Below are positions 17,707-26,253 of a stretch of DNA of 64,000 bases, one piece after another (the stretch's first letter is position 1; each line of letters begins with the position of its first letter). The notes below the pieces were generated by a model. That model was not told the origin of the DNA. It ran no database searches and worked only from the letters and a program-made list of their open reading frames with translations. The position numbers were made by a program, and so were the translations under genes. The stretch covers positions 62,001 to 126,000 of the forward strand of contig NZ_JABMKY010000022.1 in assembly GCF_013204845.1 (NCBI RefSeq), written 5' to 3'. This DNA comes from Paenibacillus qinlingensis (lineage in GTDB: Bacteria > Bacillota > Bacilli > Paenibacillales > NBRC-103111).

Positions 17707-19182
17707 TTAATTTTTAGTTTCGATATCAAAAGTCCATTGCAACATGCCAGGCGTTACGTTTTTTATGTTTGGAAAGCCTCGCTCCGCTAAGATATGGCAG
17801 GCTCTATCGCTGCGACTTCCTGTTCGGCAAATCAGATAATATGTGCGATCCGTTTCGAGCTGCGACAGTCTCTTCTCTAGCTCGCCAAGCGGCATCGACA
17901 TCGCACCAGGCATATGACCACTAGCAAATTCAGCCGGCTCACGGACATCTAGGATATGAAGTTTCTCCCCAGCAGCAAGCTTGGCTCCAATCTCATCATT
18001 CGTGATGGTAAAAGGGAATTTCTCCTGGGCATCTGATACGCCATCATGAACAGCACAACGATTCGGCCCTATCTCCATCTCCCGCTGCTCTTCCTGTGTC
18101 GGATGGATTTTGCCCATATTGGCCTGTCTGATCTCCACATACGCATTCGGCTGTGGTGGCAAGTTCTCCGTAACCATGCGTCTAAATACCGCTGCATCTT
18201 CGATTTGGAGTCCTGGATTCTGCCTAAACAAATCACCAAGCCGCGCGGATACGCGCCCACCTTCACCTAATTCTGTCACCTTGCCAAAATGGGCGGGAAG
18301 CACGATCAAATCTTCGGATAGTGCTCGATAACGCTCATATAGCGTTGTTCTCAGATCGGAGACCCAATCTTCTGCTTTACCAGCTAGATCAGGCCGGCCA
18401 ATGGAGTTCACGAATAAAATATCCCCCGACAACAAGTACTGACCATCAATTAAGAATGATGTGCTTCCGATGGTATGGCCTGGCGAGTAGATCGGCTGGA
18501 TGCTGATTTCCGTTTGGCCAATGATCAAATTGTTGCCTTCTTCGAGCTTTTCGTAATGGAATTCTACCTCTGTCGCATCCTTAGCTGGGAGCCAATAGGA
18601 ACCGTTAGTTGCCGCCGCCAGCTGTCGCCCGCCTGATATATGATCCGCATGGAGATGGGTATCAAGGGTATGTGTAATCGTTACGTTCTTTTCCTGGGCA
18701 AATTGTTCAAATACATCCGTCATCCGAACCGCATCAATCACCGCGGCTTCTCCTTGTGAAAGGACCATGTAAGACAAGCAGCCCTTGCCTATACGGATGA
18801 ATTGATAAATCTCTCCGCCATCGTTCAGATCTCCGATTTTCACAGGTGTGAGCTGCTCACTCCATGACTTCATACCACCGATGAGGTACGAAACGTTGGT
18901 CCTGCCTGCCTCGATCAATTGCTCCGCTACGAAAATGGAAGATCCTTCTTTCGCACAGACGACCAGCACCTCTCGTTCGCTCGGGATTGTATCGAGAATA
19001 TCATCCACGCCATCGATCAGTTCGTAATAAGGTTTGTTCAGCGTCTGAACATCCTTGCCTTCCACGCGCCAATCCGCAAAGTCGCTTTCATTCCGAACAT
19101 CCAGAATAAAAATAGGTTCCTGATTCAGTACTTTAAGAGCTAGTTGAGCGGCTTCTATGCCTTGCAATTGGGTTTGATCCAT
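17707..19182 (-). CDS. Persulfide dioxygenase-rhodanese fusion (CstB-like)
   Basis: A 491-residue protein with three parts. Residues 1-110 form a rhodanese-like domain with a Cys at position 76 (CAKEGS). Residues 115-330 form a metallo-beta-lactamase fold with the iron ligands of persulfide dioxygenases, TLDTHLHADHISGG (His176, His178, Asp180, His181), later SPGHTIG and LPAHFG. A linker leads to a C-terminal rhodanese with active Cys452 (CRTGSRS). The family oxidises low-molecular-weight persulfides to thiosulfate or sulfite, clearing excess sulfide. S. aureus CstB lacks an N-terminal rhodanese, so this version has one extra domain. The gene leads the cstB-tusA-dsrE unit behind two CstR-type operators; start ATG follows GGAGGG. 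Confidence 0.9.
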   Translation of the reverse strand: MDQTQLQGIEAAQLALKVLNQEPIFILDVRNESDFADWRVEGKDVQTLNKPYYELIDGVDDILDTIPSEREVLVVCAKEGSSIFVAEQLIEAGRTNVSYLIGGMKSWSEQLTPVKIGDLNDGGEIYQFIRIGKGCLSYMVLSQGEAAVIDAVRMTDVFEQFAQEKNVTITHTLDTHLHADHISGGRQLAAATNGSYWLPAKDATEVEFHYEKLEEGNNLIIGQTEISIQPIYSPGHTIGSTSFLIDGQYLLSGDILFVNSIGRPDLAGKAEDWVSDLRTTLYERYRALSEDLIVLPAHFGKVTELGEGGRVSARLGDLFRQNPGLQIEDAAVFRRMVTENLPPQPNAYVEIRQANMGKIHPTQEEQREMEIGPNRCAVHDGVSDAQEKFPFTITNDEIGAKLAAGEKLHILDVREPAEFASGHMPGAMSMPLGELEKRLSQLETDRTYYLICRTGSRSDRACHILAERGFPNIKNVTPGMLQWTFDIETKN

Positions 19183-19222
19183 CGTAATCCCTCCGTTAGT
19201 GAGTATCTTTACGCTAAAACCG

Positions 19223-19238
19223 ATACCCTATAGGGTAT
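19223..19238. promoter_or_regulatory. CstR operator 1 upstream of the cstB-like gene
   Basis: ATACCCTATAGGGTAT, a perfect 16-bp palindrome 41 bp upstream of the persulfide dioxygenase start. Confidence 0.8.
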
Positions 19239-19291
19239 ATAAATGAGCAAAAAAAGAATCTAACACATAACCCATACACGTCTAATTACCC

Positions 19292-19307
19292 ATACCCCTA
19301 TGGGTAT
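19292..19307. promoter_or_regulatory. CstR operator 2 upstream of the cstB-like gene
   Basis: ATACCCCTATGGGTAT, perfect ATACCC/GGGTAT arms, 53 bp from operator 1 and about 125 bp from the plus-strand DCC gene. Two operators could allow tight or cooperative repression. Confidence 0.75.
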
Positions 19308-19432
19308 CTATAGACTATACAACCTCATCCACTTTTCGTCAACCCCGCCTCGTCTCTGTTGCTCATTCGTCTGAACGTCGTATAATTAGGAGTAGCTTCC
19401 TCCAACAAATGTGTGGACCAAAGGAGACACCT

Positions 19433-19846
19433 ATGTCTATTCATATTGATCGTCACGCTGTCATTTTGTTCGACGGGGTTTGCCTGCTCTGCAGCAGCGC
19501 GGTGCAATTCATCCTGCGAAACGACCCGAAGGGCGTGTTTCACTTCGCTTCTCTTCAGTCGGAGACGGGACAACGCCTGCTCGCCGAGCACAAGCTGCCG
19601 CTAGATCAACTCAGCACCATTGTGCTGATTGAAAACGGCCGCACTTATACGCGCAGCTCAGCTGCTTTGCGCATTGCACGGCGCTTGCGAGGTGCATGGC
19701 CACTCGCCTACGCGGCGATTGTGATTCCAGCTCCGATCCGCAATCTCGGATACAGCTTCGTCGCACGCAACCGCTATCGCTGGTTCGGCAAGACTGACCA
19801 TTGCATGCTGCCGAAGCCGGAGCATAAGGGGCGGTTTCTGGATTGA
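19433..19846 (+). CDS. DCC-family thiol-disulfide oxidoreductase-like protein (DUF393)
   Basis: A 137-residue protein of the DCC/DUF393 family, named for the N-terminal DGxCxxC motif, here FDGVCLLC (Cys17, Cys20). The C-terminal half keeps the family's RYRWFGK and the hydrophobic PLAYAAIVIPAPIRNLGY. The fold resembles thioredoxin-like proteins, so a redox role is likely but unproven. Start ATG 19433 has AAAGGAG 6 nt upstream. It is divergent from the persulfide cluster and may share the operator-bearing spacer. Confidence 0.87.
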   Translation: MSIHIDRHAVILFDGVCLLCSSAVQFILRNDPKGVFHFASLQSETGQRLLAEHKLPLDQLSTIVLIENGRTYTRSSAALRIARRLRGAWPLAYAAIVIPAPIRNLGYSFVARNRYRWFGKTDHCMLPKPEHKGRFLD

Positions 19847-19874
19847 TCCGGCCTCATGCCATCAACCATAACGA

Positions 19875-19900
19875 CAAAAAAACCTGCAGCATTCGCAGGC
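19875..19900 (-). terminator. Intrinsic terminator of the LigB-type gene
   Basis: On the minus strand CCTGC-GAATGCT-GCAGG is followed by seven T residues, 19 bp after the stop of the dioxygenase gene. It lies between convergent genes. Confidence 0.7.
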
Positions 19901-19918
19901 CTTCGAACAACAACGAAC

Positions 19919-20716
19919 TTATGTCTCTTGCTTACGTATACGTAGACTGCCGAACATCCAGCAGCATAGGCTCAGGGTGCCCATCTGGAAGCTATGGTGC
20001 AACAGCTTCGCGCTTCGTGTAGCATCTCCTGCTCCCATCGCGACTAGCAATGGCACAAAATGCTCCGGCGTCGGCACCGCCTCCCGCGCATGCGGCGCTC
20101 GCTCGTCGTAGCGAATCAGCGCCTCCAAGTTCCACGTTTCGAGCTGCTCCTCTAGCCACTCATCGAACTCCACGGCCCACAGTTGCGGTACTGGATTATT
20201 ATCATCCAGCTTTCGTAGATTGTGAACCGTTCCGCCACTGCCAATGATCAGCACCTGCTCATCCCGCAAAGAGCTTAAAGCGGCACCAATTCGGTAATGC
20301 TCCTCAGGTGTTAACCGTGGGTTAACCGAAAGTGTCACAACCGGGATCTGCGCATGGGGATACATAATGGAGAGCGGCGCCCACGCTCCGTGATCCAAGC
20401 CTCGCCTGTCATTCAGCTCACAGCGTATGCCTTCTTGCTGAAACAACTGCTGGATATGAAGGCTTAAGGTAAGATCTCCTTTGGCCGGATAGTTAATGTC
20501 ATAAAGTTCTTCGGGGTAACCTGAGAAATCGTACATCATCTCAGGCTCGACAGCCGAGCTGATCTTCTGAACAGCGCTTTCCCAGTGTGCACTGAACACA
20601 ACGATAGCTTTTGGCTTTGGAAGCGACATCACAAGTCTGTGCAAAAACTCCGTATACGCATGCTGCTCAATCGCCAAACTCGGTGAGCCATGCGCAATAA
20701 AAAATGCCGGCAGCAC
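19919..20716 (-). CDS. Class III extradiol dioxygenase (YgiD/4,5-DOPA dioxygenase-like)
   Basis: A 265-residue LigB-superfamily protein. The metal-binding His residues can be seen in PAFFIAHGSPS and FSAHWES, followed by the family blocks RGLDHGAWAPL, IIGSGGTVHNL and VPTPEHFVPLL. Bacterial YgiD-like enzymes open catechol rings such as DOPA using a divalent metal, but the physiological substrate is usually unknown. I placed the start at GTG 20716, with AGAGGAGG 7 nt upstream, which makes the protein begin MLPAFFIAHGS as in the family. It follows the amidase gene on the same strand by about 95 bp. Confidence 0.85.
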   Translation of the reverse strand: MLPAFFIAHGSPSLAIEQHAYTEFLHRLVMSLPKPKAIVVFSAHWESAVQKISSAVEPEMMYDFSGYPEELYDINYPAKGDLTLSLHIQQLFQQEGIRCELNDRRGLDHGAWAPLSIMYPHAQIPVVTLSVNPRLTPEEHYRIGAALSSLRDEQVLIIGSGGTVHNLRKLDDNNPVPQLWAVEFDEWLEEQLETWNLEALIRYDERAPHAREAVPTPEHFVPLLVAMGAGDATRSAKLLHHSFQMGTLSLCCWMFGSLRIRKQET

Positions 20717-20810
20717 AGCAACACCTCCTCTCACAACCTAATCAGTGCCAATTATCTACATTATTCTCGAATCTGTGAAAATAAAACCATGTTGCGATCC
20801 GTTACAACTC

Positions 20811-21728
20811 TCACTTACCGTTCACAAACTGCTCAATCCCATCCGCGATCCCGAATGCAAGCTTCTGCTGATACGCCGCTTCCGACATGAGCTCGTCCTC
20901 TTCCGGATTCGTCATGAACCCTATCTCCACGAGCACGACGGGTACCTTCGACCAATTGAAGCCGCTCAGATCATCTCGCGCCGAAAGCCCGCGTCCCTTC
21001 TGGCCTGTCGCTTGCTGCAAGCCGGCTAGGAGCAAACTAGCGGCCTGCTTACTTTCCGCTGCGATAGGCTTCACAGCTGGTTGCGCAGCTGACGGATACA
21101 GCACCGAAAACCCCTTCGTACTTGCCGAGGCGTCACCATCTGCATGAATCCGTACAACCAGCGCCGCTCCTGCCTCATTCGCCATATCCGCACGCTGCTT
21201 GTTGCTAATATCCACATCATGCGTCTCGCGCGTCATTGTAACGTTGATTCCCCGTCGAGCTAGCTCTGCTTTAAGCAACACGGACACCTCCAGATTGAGT
21301 ACATACTCTGGTTTCTTCGTACGTACCCCAACTGTGCCGGAGCTGACCTTAGCCTTCGTTTCCCGCGTATCTGGCCCGACTTGCTCAGGTGCGTTATTAC
21401 CAACCCGTTGATGTCCAGGGTCGATCATCACAAGCTTATTGCTCTTAGAGACACTCGGCAACGTGGTTGGAGCTGGCGTCTTCGTTGGTGTTGGCTTCGT
21501 TTCTGGCGTTGCGACAGGTGTCGGAGCCGCTGTTGGCGAAGGCGTAGCTGTTGCTTTCACCTCCAAGGGCGCAGCCGTTGCCTGCGCTGCTGTTGCCTGC
21601 GGCGAATCACTTTGCACAGCCTCCGTTGTAGGCAACGCCACAGGTACTGGCTGCTTATCTCCACATCCAGCCAATACCCCAACCAGCGATATGATCGTGG
21701 AGAGTATCAGCATTCTTTTATCAAACAT
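20811..21728 (-). CDS. N-acetylmuramoyl-L-alanine amidase lipoprotein
   Basis: A 305-residue exported enzyme. It has a lipobox (VGVLAGC), then a Pro/Thr/Ala-rich linker of about 80 residues that spaces it from the membrane, then an Amidase_3 domain. The zinc ligands can be read at IDPGHQ, the Glu of VLNLEV and RIHADGD, with the catalytic Glu in VLVEIGFMTN. It cleaves the lactyl-amide bond between MurNAc and L-Ala in peptidoglycan and probably acts in wall turnover, cell separation or sporulation. Start ATG 21728 has GAAGGGGA 8 nt upstream. Confidence 0.9.
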   Translation of the reverse strand: MFDKRMLILSTIISLVGVLAGCGDKQPVPVALPTTEAVQSDSPQATAAQATAAPLEVKATATPSPTAAPTPVATPETKPTPTKTPAPTTLPSVSKSNKLVMIDPGHQRVGNNAPEQVGPDTRETKAKVSSGTVGVRTKKPEYVLNLEVSVLLKAELARRGINVTMTRETHDVDISNKQRADMANEAGAALVVRIHADGDASASTKGFSVLYPSAAQPAVKPIAAESKQAASLLLAGLQQATGQKGRGLSARDDLSGFNWSKVPVVLVEIGFMTNPEEDELMSEAAYQQKLAFGIADGIEQFVNGK

Positions 21729-21822
21729 CGGCAATTCCCCTTCTTATCTATGCTCTGTATAAAAACAGCCCTCATTCACGAAACTAAACCTACCATGCTT
21801 CTCCACATTTGGGAGGTTCTTT

Positions 21823-21951
21823 ATGCAAGCACTTTGGCAATATTTCACTGATCACTGGCTGTCCATTTCATTAATTGTTCTTGCTTTATTGGCGTGTTAT
21901 TTCGTCTACAAGAACAGGAGTAAATATATTCGCGGTTGGGATAAGAAGTAA
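21823..21951 (+). CDS. Small single-pass membrane protein (42 aa)
   Basis: A 42-codon frame with an excellent ribosome site (GGGAGG, 7 nt before ATG). The product has one hydrophobic helix (about residues 13-28: LSISLIVLALLACYFV) followed by a basic tail rich in Lys and Arg ending GWDKK. It is divergent from the amidase gene, 94 bp away. I do not recognise the family. The combination of ribosome site, helix and positive tail makes a real gene more likely than chance. Confidence 0.6.
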   Translation: MQALWQYFTDHWLSISLIVLALLACYFVYKNRSKYIRGWDKK

Positions 21952-22145
21952 CTGGATAACCTACAGCTATTTCTCAGCCATCCCTCTTATTATCGGACTT
22001 AGATGGAAAATCTACAGTTATTTCTGATCATTTTGCCCAATTAGGCTGAAACTGCTTAAATTAGATGGAGGAAATCCAGCTATTCGTCTAAAATGCGAGA
22101 TTCCTACCAAATCAGCTGCATGAAATCCAGTTATCCCGCCAATCC
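21952..22145. repeat. Degenerate repeats of family A (CTGGAAAATMTACAGYTATTT)
   Basis: Four related blocks begin near 21952, 22003, 22065 and 22119: CTGGATAACCTACAGCTATT, ATGGAAAATCTACAGTTATT, ATGGAGGAAATCCAGCTATT and GCATGAAATCCAGTTAT. The first two are spaced by 51 bp. The same block occurs at 48172-48360. Otherwise I see no gene between 21952 and 22234. Confidence 0.6.
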
Positions 22146-22157
22146 CCCTGACATGAA

Positions 22158-22220
22158 ATAAACACAGCCCCCACGCGCACGCCCACAATCGGGTATTCGC
22201 TTCTAAGAGGACTGTGTTTT
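22158..22220 (-). terminator. Probable terminator of the pur operon
   Basis: AAACACAG at 22160-22167 and CTGTGTTT at 22212-22219 can close a long stem-loop 15 bp after purD, with a T-rich (TTTATTT) exit on the minus strand. The inner part is GC-rich and could pair further. It is less canonical than the other terminators here. Confidence 0.45.
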
Positions 22221-22234
22221 GTTGTTCCTACAAT

Positions 22235-23500
22235 CTATTTCAATGCCTTCATCGCAATATCCGTCCGGTAATGCTTACCTTCAAAATGAATCCGATCCGC
22301 GTCCGCATAAGCCTTCTGACGAGCTTCTACGATGTCCTTGCCAAGGCCCGTGATACCAAGCACACGTCCACCATTGGTGACGATTTGCCCGTTCTCATCA
22401 ACTGCTGTACCCGCGTGGAACACAAGCGCATCCTGCACTTGATCTAAGCCAGTAATCGGCAATCCTTTCGGATACGGTCCAGGGTAACCAGGTGAAGCTA
22501 CGATCACGCATACTGCCGCTTGTTCGCTCCACTCGATCGACTGCTCAGCCAACGTGCCGTTGTTGATCGCTAGGAAAATATCCAGCAAATCCGTTTTCAA
22601 TCGCGGCAAAATCACCTGCGTCTCCGGGTCACCGAAGCGTGCGTTGAACTCAATTGTTTTCACACCGTTAGGCGTCAAAATCAGACCCGCATACAGCACG
22701 CCTTTGAACGGACGGCCTTCTGCCACCATCGCATCAGCCGTAGGCTGAACGATGTTCACAAGTGCTTCTTGCACGATGGACTCAGGAATATGTGGAAGTG
22801 GGGAGTATGTTCCCATTCCGCCTGTGTTCGGTCCTTTATCGTTATCAAAAACCGGCTTATGATCCTGCGAAGGCACCATCAAACGCACAGTCGAACCATC
22901 AACGAAAGCCAACAAGGACATCTCTTGTCCTGTCAGGAACTCCTCGATCACGACGCTCGCGCCTGCCGATGCCCCAAAAACCTGCCCAACCATGATGTCT
23001 TTCAACGCAGCTTCCGCTTCTTCCATCGTTTGGGCAACCGTAACACCTTTACCAGCGGCTAAGCCGTCTGCTTTAATCACGATTGGCGCCGTTTGCGAGC
23101 GCAAGTAAGCAAGTGCCGGCTCATACGCGTCGAATGACTCGTAAGTCGCCGTAGGAATGCTGTATTTTTTGAGCAGCTGCTTCATGAACACTTTGCTGCC
23201 TTCAATGATCGCTGCGTTGGCGCGAGGGCCGAATGCTTCGATTCCTTTTGACTCCAAATGATCGACCAAACCTGCCGCTAATGGATCATCAGGCGCAACC
23301 ATAACCAAGTCAATCGCTTGCTCCTTCGCAAATGAGCTGATCTCTTCGAATTGAAGCTCCGTGATCGGCACGCATTCCGCTAAACCGGCAATCCCGCCGT
23401 TTCCTGGTGCGCAGAACAGTTTGCTGATTTTTGGGCTTTTGCTTAGTGCCCATACAATGGCATGCTCGCGTCCGCCACGTCCAATAACTAATACACGCAT
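22235..23500 (-). CDS. purD: Phosphoribosylamine-glycine ligase
   Basis: The full-length 421-residue ATP-grasp enzyme that joins glycine to 5-phosphoribosylamine with ATP, step 2 of IMP synthesis. Visible blocks are MRVLVIGRGGREHAIVWAL, the AAGKGVTVAQT nucleotide loop, PSQDHKPVFDNDKGPNTGGM, and the metal-binding EFNARFGDPETQV. Start ATG has GAGAGGGG upstream. It is the last gene of the operon, 67 bp behind purH, and is followed by a long stem-loop. Confidence 0.97.
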   Translation of the reverse strand: MRVLVIGRGGREHAIVWALSKSPKISKLFCAPGNGGIAGLAECVPITELQFEEISSFAKEQAIDLVMVAPDDPLAAGLVDHLESKGIEAFGPRANAAIIEGSKVFMKQLLKKYSIPTATYESFDAYEPALAYLRSQTAPIVIKADGLAAGKGVTVAQTMEEAEAALKDIMVGQVFGASAGASVVIEEFLTGQEMSLLAFVDGSTVRLMVPSQDHKPVFDNDKGPNTGGMGTYSPLPHIPESIVQEALVNIVQPTADAMVAEGRPFKGVLYAGLILTPNGVKTIEFNARFGDPETQVILPRLKTDLLDIFLAINNGTLAEQSIEWSEQAAVCVIVASPGYPGPYPKGLPITGLDQVQDALVFHAGTAVDENGQIVTNGGRVLGITGLGKDIVEARQKAYADADRIHFEGKHYRTDIAMKALK

Positions 23501-23567
23501 CTTTGGAAACCCCTCTCATGGGGAATGCCCACGGTCCACTTACGAATCGTGAGCATTCTCAATTGTT

Positions 23568-25115
23568 TTAGTGTTTAAAGTGACGAACGCCTGTCATGAC
23601 CATTGCAATGCCATTTTCGTTCGCTACACGAATAGATTCTTCGTCTTTGATGGAGCCGCCTGGCTGAATCACTGCTGTGATGCCTGCTTTTGCTGCCATT
23701 TCGAGTGTATCGCCCATCGGGAAGAACGCATCGGACGAAAGGACGGAACCCTTCGACTTGTCGCCAGCTTGCTCGATCGCGATTTTCGCTGCGCCGACAC
23801 GGTTCATTTGACCCGCACCTACGCCCACAGTCATATCGTCAGCCACAAGTACGATGGCGTTAGATTTAACGTGCTTAACGACTTTCCATGCGAAAAGCAA
23901 TTGCTTCATCTCTTCCGCTGTCGGTTGACGCTCGGAAACGACTTTCAGATCAGCTTCTGTCAGTTGACGAGCGTCGCTAGCTTGTACTAGCATGCCGCCT
24001 TCAACAGTTGTAATCACGGGCTGGGACTCACGACCAGCAATGGTATCCAAACCGGCTACTTTGAGTAAGCGGATGTTTTTCTTTTTAGCCAGAATCTCAA
24101 GGGCTTCTGGTGTAAAATCTGGCGCGATAACGATCTCCAAGAAGATCTCATGCAACAATTGTGCAGTCGCTTCGTCGATCGCACGGTTTGCAGCCACGAT
24201 CCCACCGAAGATGGAAGTCGGATCTGCATTGTACGCTTTCGTGTAAGCTTCAAGCACATTCGTACCGATACCTACGCCGCAAGGGTTCATGTGCTTAACG
24301 GCAACAACTGCAGGCTCGCTGAACTCTTTTACGATCTGTAGCGCTGTGTTAGCGTCATTAATATTGTTGTACGATAATTCTTTACCGTGTAATTGTTCAG
24401 CCGTTGTGATGTTGCCAGCAGCCGCATTCGGCGTGCGGTAAAACGCTGCGCTTTGGTGCGGGTTCTCGCCGTAGCGAAGCTCTTGCATTTTTTCATACGT
24501 TACTGTGTAACGCTCTGGGTAAGGCTCGCCTTGGAGGCCAGTCAAATAGTCACCAATCAAAGCATCGTAAGCGCCTGTGTGACGGAACACTTTTGCTGCA
24601 AGACGTTTACGCGTTGCCAGCGTTGTGTCACCAGTCTCTTGCACTTCTTCCAGAACTTTCGCGTAGTCGTTAGTGTCAACGATAACGGAAACGAAAGCAT
24701 GGTTTTTCGCTGCGGAACGAAGCATGGTAGGTCCACCGATATCGATGTTCTCGATCGCATCTTCGTAAGTCACGTCAGGCTTCGCAATCGTCTCTGCAAA
24801 AGGATACAAATTCACGACAACAAGATCAATGTACTCCAGGCCAAGCTCTTTCATGCTCGCTTGGTGCTCTTCGTTGTCACGAACAGCCAAAAGTCCGCCA
24901 TGCACGTTCGGGTGAAGTGTTTTCACACGGCCGTCCATGATTTCCGGGAACCCTGTAACCTCCGAAATACCGATAACCGGTACCCCTTTATCCTTTAACA
25001 AACTAAGCGTACCACCTGTGGAAATGATCTCAACGCCCAGCTTTGACAGCTCGCTCGCGAATTCAACGATGCCCGTTTTATCGAAAACGGAGATCAGTGC
25101 TCTTTTGATTGCCAC
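23568..25115 (-). CDS. purH: Bifunctional AICAR transformylase/IMP cyclohydrolase
   Basis: A 515-residue two-domain enzyme. The N-terminal IMP cyclohydrolase (1-195) has RALISVFDKTGIVEFA and STGGT; the C-terminal AICAR formyltransferase has the catalytic KHMNPCGVG region, NRVGAAKIA and SDAFFPMGD. It performs the last two steps to IMP, using 10-formyl-tetrahydrofolate. Translation starts at GTG behind AAGGAGG. Unlike the other pur junctions, the gap to purN is 526 bp and carries a 61-bp tandem repeat, so transcript levels of purH-purD may differ from those upstream. Confidence 0.97.
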   Translation of the reverse strand: MAIKRALISVFDKTGIVEFASELSKLGVEIISTGGTLSLLKDKGVPVIGISEVTGFPEIMDGRVKTLHPNVHGGLLAVRDNEEHQASMKELGLEYIDLVVVNLYPFAETIAKPDVTYEDAIENIDIGGPTMLRSAAKNHAFVSVIVDTNDYAKVLEEVQETGDTTLATRKRLAAKVFRHTGAYDALIGDYLTGLQGEPYPERYTVTYEKMQELRYGENPHQSAAFYRTPNAAAGNITTAEQLHGKELSYNNINDANTALQIVKEFSEPAVVAVKHMNPCGVGIGTNVLEAYTKAYNADPTSIFGGIVAANRAIDEATAQLLHEIFLEIVIAPDFTPEALEILAKKKNIRLLKVAGLDTIAGRESQPVITTVEGGMLVQASDARQLTEADLKVVSERQPTAEEMKQLLFAWKVVKHVKSNAIVLVADDMTVGVGAGQMNRVGAAKIAIEQAGDKSKGSVLSSDAFFPMGDTLEMAAKAGITAVIQPGGSIKDEESIRVANENGIAMVMTGVRHFKH

Positions 25116-25340
25116 TATGCTTCCTCCTTAGGGAATGGGATTGTATGTGAATGAGTGAAAAGGCTGAAAAAAATATAAAAATGAGTGCAAAATTGAATCC
25201 TTCAATGAGGGATTTCAGATCATCAGCTACTCCAAGTTCCTCGACGAACAACGATTGTCCTAAAAAGCAACAGTTGAAGGAACGCGACAAGTTAAACCCT
25301 CGGGGGATTAAACCTTCCCCTTGAACGGCTCAGTTCTTCG
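25116..25340. other. purN-purH spacer, unique part
   Basis: This 225-bp stretch upstream of purH has no gene I can support. It is AT-rich next to the purH ribosome site and carries no obvious terminator or promoter. Confidence 0.5.
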
Positions 25341-25617
25341 CGACGCTGCAAGCGCGTTTTTCACCGCTACAGCTCGGTCAACGGCACTATTCGGCTCGGC
25401 ACGACGCTGTAAGCGCGTTTTTCACCGCTACAGCTCGGTCAACGGCACTATTCGGCTCGGCACGACGCTGTAAGCGCGTTTTTCACCGCTACAGCTCGGT
25501 CAACGGCACTATTCGGTTCGGCACGACGCTGTAAGCGTGTTTTTCACCGCTACAGCTCGGTCAACGGCACTATTCGGTTCGGCACGACGCTGTAAGCGTG
25601 TTTTTCACCGCTACAGC
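25341..25617. repeat. 61-bp tandem repeat between purN and purH
   Basis: CGACGCTG recurs at 25341, 25402, 25463, 25524 and 25585, exactly 61 bp apart, giving about 4.5 copies. Each unit contains GCTGTAaGCG...CGCTACAGC, an inverted pair that can fold to a hairpin, plus GTTTTTCACCG and ACGGCACTATTCGG. Copies differ at very few bases (GCGCG or GCGTG, GGCTC or GGTTC). The array is inside the operon. Confidence 0.93.
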
Positions 25618-25641
25618 TTCGCGGGAGGCTACGCTAACCCC

Positions 25642-26253
25642 CTACTTCCGCACGCTAACCCTGCGGCCGTCCAAGCTCACGCGGCCCTCGCGCAGCCACC
25701 GCACAACCTGCGGCAGCAGCACGTGCTCAGCCGCATGGATTCGCTCCGTGAGCGAATCCGCCGTCTCGTGCTCGTGGATCTCCACGGCACGCTGGGCAAT
25801 GATCGGGCCGGAGTCCAGCCCGCCATCAACAAAATGCACCGTGACGCCTGTCTGCTTCACGCCATACTCAACCGCCTGTTCCACAGCGCGGACGCCGGGG
25901 AACGATGGCAACAAAGATGGATGAATGTTAATCATCCGCCCAAAGTAAGGCTCAACCAGCACATTCGTAATAATCCGCATGTAGCCTGCCATCACGACCA
26001 GATCAACCTGGCGGTCCTGCAGCTCTTTCAAGATCAGCGTCTCATACGCCTCGCGGCTTTCGTACTCCTTCGGGTTGAAGGCAAACACAGGCACCTTTGC
26101 TTCCTTGGCACGCTCAACAACGAATGCCTTTGGGCGATCACAGACAAGAAGCTCGATGCTGACATCAAGCTTCCCCTTCTGTACCTGATCCACAATAGCC
26201 TGAAAATTCGAGCCGCTGCCTGAAGCCATAACCGCAATGCGATAAGGCTGCAT
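25642..26253 (-). CDS. purN: Phosphoribosylglycinamide formyltransferase
   Basis: A 203-residue enzyme that transfers formyl from 10-formyl-tetrahydrofolate to GAR. Seen are IAVMASGSGSNFQA at the start, the catalytic INIHPSLLPSFPG and GVTVHFVDGGLDSGPI. It overlaps the purM stop by one base (TAATG), so translation is coupled. The last third is clearly more GC-rich than the rest of the gene, next to the repeat array. Confidence 0.96.
   Translation of the reverse strand: MQPYRIAVMASGSGSNFQAIVDQVQKGKLDVSIELLVCDRPKAFVVERAKEAKVPVFAFNPKEYESREAYETLILKELQDRQVDLVVMAGYMRIITNVLVEPYFGRMINIHPSLLPSFPGVRAVEQAVEYGVKQTGVTVHFVDGGLDSGPIIAQRAVEIHEHETADSLTERIHAAEHVLLPQVVRWLREGRVSLDGRRVSVRK

Noticed and set aside
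25537..26223. A 228-residue plus-strand frame over purN
   Set aside because: Shadow of purN and the 61-bp repeat; purN has full family motifs.
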